Shown here: piece after piece, positions 14,982 to 18,956 of the stretch
Position numbering within the stretch: position 1 is the stretch's first letter
Layout: each line of letters starts with the position of its first letter
Assembly (NCBI GenBank): GCA_002448715.1
Contig: DJZU01000083.1
Span: forward strand, 1,711 to 20,666
Origin: Candidatus Neomicrothrix sp. UBA6944
GTDB lineage: Bacteria; Actinomycetota; Acidimicrobiia; Acidimicrobiales; Poriferisodalaceae
Length of the DNA stretch: 18,956 nt
Direction of reading: 5' to 3'
Notes under the pieces: generated by a model
Database searches by the model: none
The model's input: only the letters and a program-made list of their open reading frames with translations
Told to the model about the DNA's origin: nothing
Translations under genes and position numbers: made by a program

Positions 14982-17310
14982 GAACTTCGGCTACGGCCAG
15001 ATTGGCTATTTGTTCTCCGTCGTATCCAAGGATGCCTTCCAATATTTCCATCGCGTGTTGACCATATGTTGGGCCAGCCCAGTCAAAGCCACCCTCCGAG
15101 CGGGATAGCTGATGCGGTATGCCATCTACCATTACCTGACGAGCTTCAGGGTGTGGCACCCATGGAAAATGATTTCGGTGGACGAGCTGTGGATCGTTCA
15201 TACAGTCACCTGTGTCTTGAACCATGTGAGCTGTTACCCCATGTTGCTGCAATCTAATTTGTAGCCCTCCAGGGCTTTGGCCTTCGGTCCAGGCCGCAAT
15301 GGCTAAGTCGATATCTTCGGAATGGGATCGGCGTTCCGTAAGGTTAAGGTCAGCGAGGTCCTCTCGCCTCATTTCGACACACAGTGATTTCCATTGAGCG
15401 TCGTCCTGACACACAATTGCGCACCATTGGTCCTGTCCTGCACACGGGTATACGCCATGGGGAAACATGTCCCCGTCATGGTTCCCTGAGCGCGTCGGTA
15501 AATGACCTGTTTGTTGGTATTCAAGAATGCCTGGGGTGAGATAGTGAGTTGCCGCTTCAGCCTGGGAGAAGTCTAAATATTGGCCCTCTCCAGTTTGACG
15601 CCGGTGGTCTAGGGCAGCGAGGAGAGCTGCAGTGGTGAAGCGTGGTGACGTGTAGTCGGTATAGGCCATATAAGGGCCTGCCGCACCCCGATCAGGCCAC
15701 CCAGTGATGTCGTAAAAGCCCGCTACAGCGGCGGCCAAGTTCCCAAAGCCGGCAAAATCTCTCATTGGGCCCGTTTGGCCAAAAACGCAACTTGAGAGAA
15801 CGATTATTCCCGGGTTAATTTCACACAGCGCCTCGTATCCGAAGCCCATGGCGTCGAGCGTTCCGGGCGTAAAGGACTCGACTACTACATCTGCCCACTT
15901 CGCTAGATCCATTACAACCTGCTTTGATTCGGGTTTTGACAGGTTGATAGCGAGACTCAATTTGTTGGCGTTAACCGCATGCCATCCGATTGCATTTTCT
16001 TGGTCGGGAACGTCGTCTCGATGGCCTAGCGCTCCTCTCAATAAGCAAGGTCTGGTAACTGATTCAAGGCGTACGACTTCGGCGCCCCAATACGCCAGGA
16101 TTTTCGTTGTTAAGGGGGCGGCGGCTACCCACGAGAAGTCAAGAACCTTTAGGCCTTCTAAGGGCCGGTTGGACGATGATTGGCCTGAGTTCACCGAGGG
16201 GGCTAGGGGCGTTCGATCAAAATCAATTTCGTTGTTATGTTCTCCTAATTGAGGAGCTCGGTCCAGGCGTCTCAATGGGGTCTTGCTGGCCTGGATAAAG
16301 GGTCCCGGGTGACGTGTTCCTTCCACCTCGTCCCAAAACTCACGTGCTTCGAACTGCTCGCTCTCCACTACGTCGGCGAGGTCAGTGATTGGAGTTACTA
16401 ATAGTCCACGACTGAGACTCGCCTGCATGAATTCTGCTTTAGTTTTATCCCTCGCGAAGTCAGCGATTAGGTCCATTACCCGAGCTAACTCTTCGAGGGT
16501 CTCGCGGCCTTCCTGTAGGTGAATGGCGAAATCAACCCAATCCTTGTCTCGCGTGGCTTCGTCGCATGCACCTTCTTCGTACATCCAATCCATGAATCTT
16601 TGGAACATAGGACCGATCATCGCTCCGAAAGCAACGGTGATGACGACTTCGCCATCGGAACACGGGTAGGTCCATCTCAGGTGAATAGGCCCCTGTTGCA
16701 CTCCTCCCGCCATTCGTTCTTGGGGCGATAGACCCGCTGGCCCATGCAAATTTGCGGGCATCGCAGTTTCAGACATCGCTTGTTGAGCTGATACATCAAC
16801 GTGTTGTCCCAGTCCTGATCGGGACCGCTCATCGCTTGCAACGAGGGCTCCCACTAACGCCTGACACGAGGCATGTGCCCACGCTTGGGGTATGGAGATA
16901 CGAACGGGGGGCCTGTCTACGTCTCCATTACAAATCATCTGCCCGCTCGACGCGACAAGTGTCAAATCGGTAGCGAGCCAGTTTGCTTTGGGTCCATCGT
17001 CACCGAAAGGAGTCAGTGACACCGTGATTAGGCGCGGGTTCTCTTGTCTCATTTTCGCGAGATCGACTTCGAAGGGCGTTGCATCGCATTCAATAACGAA
17101 GTCAGCGGTCGCCGCTAGACGATCCAGTTCAGCAGCATCTCGGATTAGGACTGATCTTTTGCCCCTGTTGTAGGCCTCAAACCAGTGATCACGAGTCCAG
17201 CCACTTTCAGGCTCAGCCAAAATAACGTCGGCTCCCAGTTGAGCAAGTAAGAAACCTGTCATCCAACCGCGACGGTCGGTGAGGTCAATGACACGGTAAT
17301 TGTCGAGCAC
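14974..17310 (-). CDS. Double-domain CaiB/BaiF (class III) CoA transferase
   Basis: This protein of about 778 residues contains two class III CoA-transferase units in tandem. The first (about 1-370) starts with NYRVIDLTDRRGWMTGFLLAQLGADVI. The second (about 385-778) starts with LEGLKVLDFSWVAAAPLTTKILAYWGAEVV, written here in outline. Single family members are about 400 residues, so this is a fusion of two. The second unit keeps the catalytic Asp, Asp552 in AYTDYTSP, which lines up with Asp169 of the family. The first unit has no Asp there (Trp144 region), so it is probably structural. The GTG start has a purine-rich AAGGGGGG 4 bases upstream. An ATG at 17400 would overlap tag by 65 bases and is unlikely. 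Substrates are unknown. Confidence 0.88.
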   Translation of the reverse strand: MLDNYRVIDLTDRRGWMTGFLLAQLGADVILAEPESGWTRDHWFEAYNRGKRSVLIRDAAELDRLAATADFVIECDATPFEVDLAKMRQENPRLITVSLTPFGDDGPKANWLATDLTLVASSGQMICNGDVDRPPVRISIPQAWAHASCQALVGALVASDERSRSGLGQHVDVSAQQAMSETAMPANLHGPAGLSPQERMAGGVQQGPIHLRWTYPCSDGEVVITVAFGAMIGPMFQRFMDWMYEEGACDEATRDKDWVDFAIHLQEGRETLEELARVMDLIADFARDKTKAEFMQASLSRGLLVTPITDLADVVESEQFEAREFWDEVEGTRHPGPFIQASKTPLRRLDRAPQLGEHNNEIDFDRTPLAPSVNSGQSSSNRPLEGLKVLDFSWVAAAPLTTKILAYWGAEVVRLESVTRPCLLRGALGHRDDVPDQENAIGWHAVNANKLSLAINLSKPESKQVVMDLAKWADVVVESFTPGTLDAMGFGYEALCEINPGIIVLSSCVFGQTGPMRDFAGFGNLAAAVAGFYDITGWPDRGAAGPYMAYTDYTSPRFTTAALLAALDHRRQTGEGQYLDFSQAEAATHYLTPGILEYQQTGHLPTRSGNHDGDMFPHGVYPCAGQDQWCAIVCQDDAQWKSLCVEMRREDLADLNLTERRSHSEDIDLAIAAWTEGQSPGGLQIRLQQHGVTAHMVQDTGDCMNDPQLVHRNHFPWVPHPEARQVMVDGIPHQLSRSEGGFDWAGPTYGQHAMEILEGILGYDGEQIANLAVAEVLE

Positions 17311-17314
17311 GATG

Positions 17315-17322
17315 CCCCCCTT
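17315..17322 (-). promoter_or_regulatory. Ribosome binding site deciding the CoA transferase start
   Basis: The minus strand reads AAGGGGGG followed by CATC and the GTG at 17310. This favours the GTG start over the far upstream ATG at 17400, which lies inside the tag gene. Confidence 0.55.
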
Positions 17323-17335
17323 CGTACGTTGGAGC

Positions 17336-17953
17336 TTAGATGGACTTTTTGGAGTCCTTTCTCGCAGCTTCAATTTCTGGATAGCGGAAGCAATCGACAA
17401 GATGGTCGTTAACGATGCCGTCGGCCTGCATCAACGAATAGCAAGTGGTGGGTCCCACAAATCGCCATCCCAGCTGCTTTAGTGCCTTGCTCATTTGTTC
17501 CGATTCGCTGCTGTTGGCCTGCATCTGTTTCAGTTGTCGAACTGGTCGCTTTTTGGCGGGTTCGAAGGACCAGAGAAAGTTAGCCAGCGATCCGTGTTGT
17601 TCGATGGTCGCTAAGGCTGCTCTTGCATTGTTGACGGTGGCTTCAATCTTGCCGCGGTGTCTAATAATGCCTGCGTCACTAAGTAGCCGCTCAATATCTT
17701 TGTCTCCAAATCTTGCGACCTTTTCGAAATCGAAGTTAGAGAAAGCGTTTCGGAAATTTTCTCGCTTTCGCAAAACAGTGAGCCAGGACAACCCTGACTG
17801 GAAGCCTTCGAGACACAATTTCTCGTAGAGCCTCGTGTCATCAGTCACCGGCACACCCCACTCGGTGTCGTGGTATTGCATGTAATCGCTGTGGCTCTCA
17901 CCCCACGGGCAAACGGAAACTCCATCAGCTCGGACAGTTACCCCAGTAGTCAT
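17336..17953 (-). CDS. tag: DNA-3-methyladenine glycosylase I
   Basis: This 205-residue base-excision repair enzyme removes 3-methyladenine from alkylated DNA. Zinc ligands are all visible and match E. coli Tag spacing: Cys15 (CPWG), His28 (YHDTEWGVP), His184 and Cys188 (NDHLVDC). The base-recognition Glu49 lies in EGFQSGLSW, equivalent to Glu38 of E. coli. The GWRFVGPTTCYSLMQA helix-hairpin region follows near residue 160. Length is slightly above the usual 185-195 because of the N-terminal 11 residues. The ATG lies 7 bases after a -10-like TATTTT with no ribosome binding site, so it may be leaderless. It precedes the CoA transferase by 25 bases, on the same strand. Confidence 0.94.
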   Translation of the reverse strand: MTTGVTVRADGVSVCPWGESHSDYMQYHDTEWGVPVTDDTRLYEKLCLEGFQSGLSWLTVLRKRENFRNAFSNFDFEKVARFGDKDIERLLSDAGIIRHRGKIEATVNNARAALATIEQHGSLANFLWSFEPAKKRPVRQLKQMQANSSESEQMSKALKQLGWRFVGPTTCYSLMQADGIVNDHLVDCFRYPEIEAARKDSKKSI

Positions 17954-17960
17954 CTCTTAG

Positions 17961-17966
17961 AAAATA
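17961..17966 (-). promoter_or_regulatory. Possible -10 element of a leaderless promoter (tag)
   Basis: The minus strand reads TATTTT, ending 7 bases before the tag ATG, where no ribosome binding site exists. This spacing places the expected transcription start at or next to the ATG. No good -35 is visible. Confidence 0.35.
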
Positions 17967-18028
17967 CCGGTTGCTGCGCCGATTGTGCTTTGGTGGTGTT
18001 CTTACTGTGAGATTGTGTTCGTATCTTT

Positions 18029-18033
18029 AGGAG
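18029..18033 (+). promoter_or_regulatory. Ribosome binding site of the SnoaL-like gene
   Basis: AGGAG lies 5 bases before the ATG at 18039 and decides this start over the in-frame upstream codon at 17985. Confidence 0.7.
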
Positions 18034-18038
18034 ACGGA

Positions 18039-18476
18039 ATGGATCAAGATATACAGCGGCTTTTCGACGAACGAGAGTGCGAGAAGTTGATCTCGGAATA
18101 CTGTCGGCTGGTCGATTTTGGTAACGCTGCGGGTATCGCACAGTTATTTGTTTCGGACGGCATTTGGACTGGACCGGGTGTCGAGATGATCGGCCAATCA
18201 GAAATCGAGGCAGGTTTTACCGCTAGGCAGGCTATTACTCGCAGGAAGTCTCGGCATCTGTGCACGAATGTCGTGGTCAACGTCGAAGGGGATGAGGCCA
18301 AGGGATTTTGCTATTTGTTGAACTTTCGGCACGATTCTCAATCGGGGACAGCTGAATCCCCCGCTCCTGCCGGTTTGCCGAAGTATGTGGGCGAGTATCA
18401 CGACCGGTTCGTCAGAACGGAGCGCGGCTGGCGCTTTGCGTCAAGACGTTGCGACATAGCATTTCTTCGGAACTAG
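18039..18476 (+). CDS. SnoaL-like/NTF2-like protein
   Basis: This 145-residue protein is a single alpha+beta barrel of the NTF2/SnoaL superfamily. The first helix pair carries CEKLISEYCRLVDFGNAAGIAQLFVSDGIW, given here in outline, with the usual D..n...A.LF..DG.W pattern. An HLCTNVVVNVEGDEAKG strand pair and a closing GEYHDRFVRTERGWRFASRR sheet follow. Such proteins range from ring-forming isomerases and dehydratases to simple ligand binders, so the role is undefined. It is divergent from tag across 85 bases and lies 88 bases before the CadI/ArsI gene on the same strand. I see no signal peptide. Confidence 0.75.
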   Translation: MDQDIQRLFDERECEKLISEYCRLVDFGNAAGIAQLFVSDGIWTGPGVEMIGQSEIEAGFTARQAITRRKSRHLCTNVVVNVEGDEAKGFCYLLNFRHDSQSGTAESPAPAGLPKYVGEYHDRFVRTERGWRFASRRCDIAFLRN

Positions 18477-18553
18477 CTGCTCACTCTCTAACCGCTGGGG
18501 ATGCACTGTCGGATCGCGTGGCATAATTTCTCCCATTAATCTTGCCTTGATAG

Positions 18554-18558
18554 AAGGA
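18554..18558 (+). promoter_or_regulatory. Ribosome binding site of the CadI/ArsI gene
   Basis: AAGGA lies 6 bases before the ATG at 18565. Further up, CATAAT (18522-18527) could serve as a -10 without a clear -35, which would fit a regulated promoter. Confidence 0.55.
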
Positions 18559-18564
18559 AGAGCA

Positions 18565-18956
18565 ATGAGTCGTCTGCAGTTGGCCATAGACGTGGCGGAT
18601 CTTGATGAGGCAATAGCGTTTTACTCGCAGATGTTTTCTGTAGAACCGACAAAAGTTCGTCCGGGTTACGCCAACTTCGCTATTGACGAACCTCCACTGA
18701 AGTTGGTACTTAACGAGAACCCTGAAAGCGGCGGGTCAATCAACCATTTGGGAGTCGAAGTCGAGGATGTACGGTCGGTGCATGAAGCGCAAGCACGAAT
18801 GACTGCAGAGGGTCTTTCCACCTCTGGAATCGATGAAACGTTGTGCTGCTATGCCGAGAAGACAGAAACTTGGATTGAGGGCCCTGATGACATTCGTTGG
18901 GAGTGGTACGTCAAGACGGGCGACAGCGAACAGTTCGAAAACGTCATTACATCGTC
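18565..18956 (+). CDS. CadI/ArsI-type metalloenzyme (partial, cut by window end)
   Basis: The reading frame stays open for 130 codons to the window edge, so the C-terminus is missing. The first 120 residues closely follow the CadI/ArsI group of VOC proteins: SRLQLAIDVADLDEAIAFYS, RPGYANFAI, PPLKLVLNENPESGGSINHLGVEVED, in outline. ArsI is an iron-dependent C-As lyase that degrades methylarsenicals and aromatic arsenicals. CadI is a cadmium-induced mycobacterial relative. The key residues are all present: Gln5, His61 and Glu113 as the metal triad, and the vicinal pair Cys94-Cys95 that binds trivalent arsenic. A heavy-metal or arsenic role is likely. An ArsR-type regulator or efflux gene would be expected nearby, but none lies within the window. 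Confidence 0.85.
   Translation, partial: MSRLQLAIDVADLDEAIAFYSQMFSVEPTKVRPGYANFAIDEPPLKLVLNENPESGGSINHLGVEVEDVRSVHEAQARMTAEGLSTSGIDETLCCYAEKTETWIEGPDDIRWEWYVKTGDSEQFENVITS

Noticed and set aside
17311..17400. N-terminal extension of the CoA transferase from the ATG at 17400
   Set aside because: It overlaps the conserved tag 3' end by 65 bases. The extra residues are basic and outside the family fold, and the GTG at 17310 has its own ribosome binding site.
1..18956. tRNA or rRNA genes, insertion sequences, CRISPR arrays, phage or toxin-antitoxin genes
   Set aside because: No cloverleaf-like segments, terminal inverted repeats, spaced direct repeats, transposase or integrase motifs, or small paired toxin-antitoxin frames were seen. 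Nearly every base is in a recognized gene.

Overview
This 19 kb window is a very dense stretch of bacterial chromosome with 19 protein-coding genes, the last cut by the window end. I see no tRNA, rRNA, insertion sequence, CRISPR array or phage gene. The largest gap between genes is about 100 bases, and opposing genes are separated by as little as 3-4 bases. Several features point to an actinobacterium, most likely an Acidimicrobiia-like, streamlined environmental lineage of mid GC. There are two predicted F420-dependent enzymes (an LLM-type oxidoreductase and a PPOX-type protein), an Hsp15-type S4 protein with a basic RPTKRDRR-type tail, and a CadI/ArsI protein that resembles the mycobacterial one. 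There is also a FadD19-like acyl-CoA ligase, a large CaiB-type CoA transferase, many GTG/TTG starts and likely leaderless genes. A SAR202-like Chloroflexi origin cannot be excluded from the sequence alone.

Layout. (1) Bases 24-5351, plus strand: a tightly packed run of LLM oxidoreductase, S4 RNA-binding protein, 2-keto-4-pentenoate hydratase-like enzyme, MFS transporter and ABC-F ATPase. (2) 5355-6092, minus: a short SbcD-like metallophosphoesterase. It is divergent from a PPOX protein (6112-6576, plus) followed by the nucleotidase SurE (6652-7476, plus). (3) 7501-12028, minus: a four-gene operon of acyl-CoA ligase, MFS transporter, VOC protein and alpha/beta hydrolase. It looks like uptake and activation or breakdown of an unidentified organic compound. 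(4) 12128-14452, plus: a housekeeping operon of Maf, DusB-type tRNA-dihydrouridine synthase and 5-formyl-THF cyclo-ligase, with overlapping genes. (5) 14457-17953, minus: Tag DNA glycosylase, a double-domain CoA transferase and a hotdog thioesterase. (6) 18039-18956, plus: a SnoaL/NTF2-like protein and the start of a CadI/ArsI metalloenzyme.

Housekeeping functions (RNA modification, nucleotide sanitation, base-excision repair, ribosome-associated ABC-F and S4 proteins) alternate with small catabolic modules built on CoA thioester chemistry, F420 redox enzymes and MFS uptake. This is the pattern expected of a heterotroph using diverse organic acids. I did not find a convincing undescribed system. 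The points most worth a second look are the four-gene catabolic operon, the CoA transferase whose first half lacks the catalytic Asp, the CadI/ArsI gene at the edge, and the divergent gene pair whose start codons may overlap.
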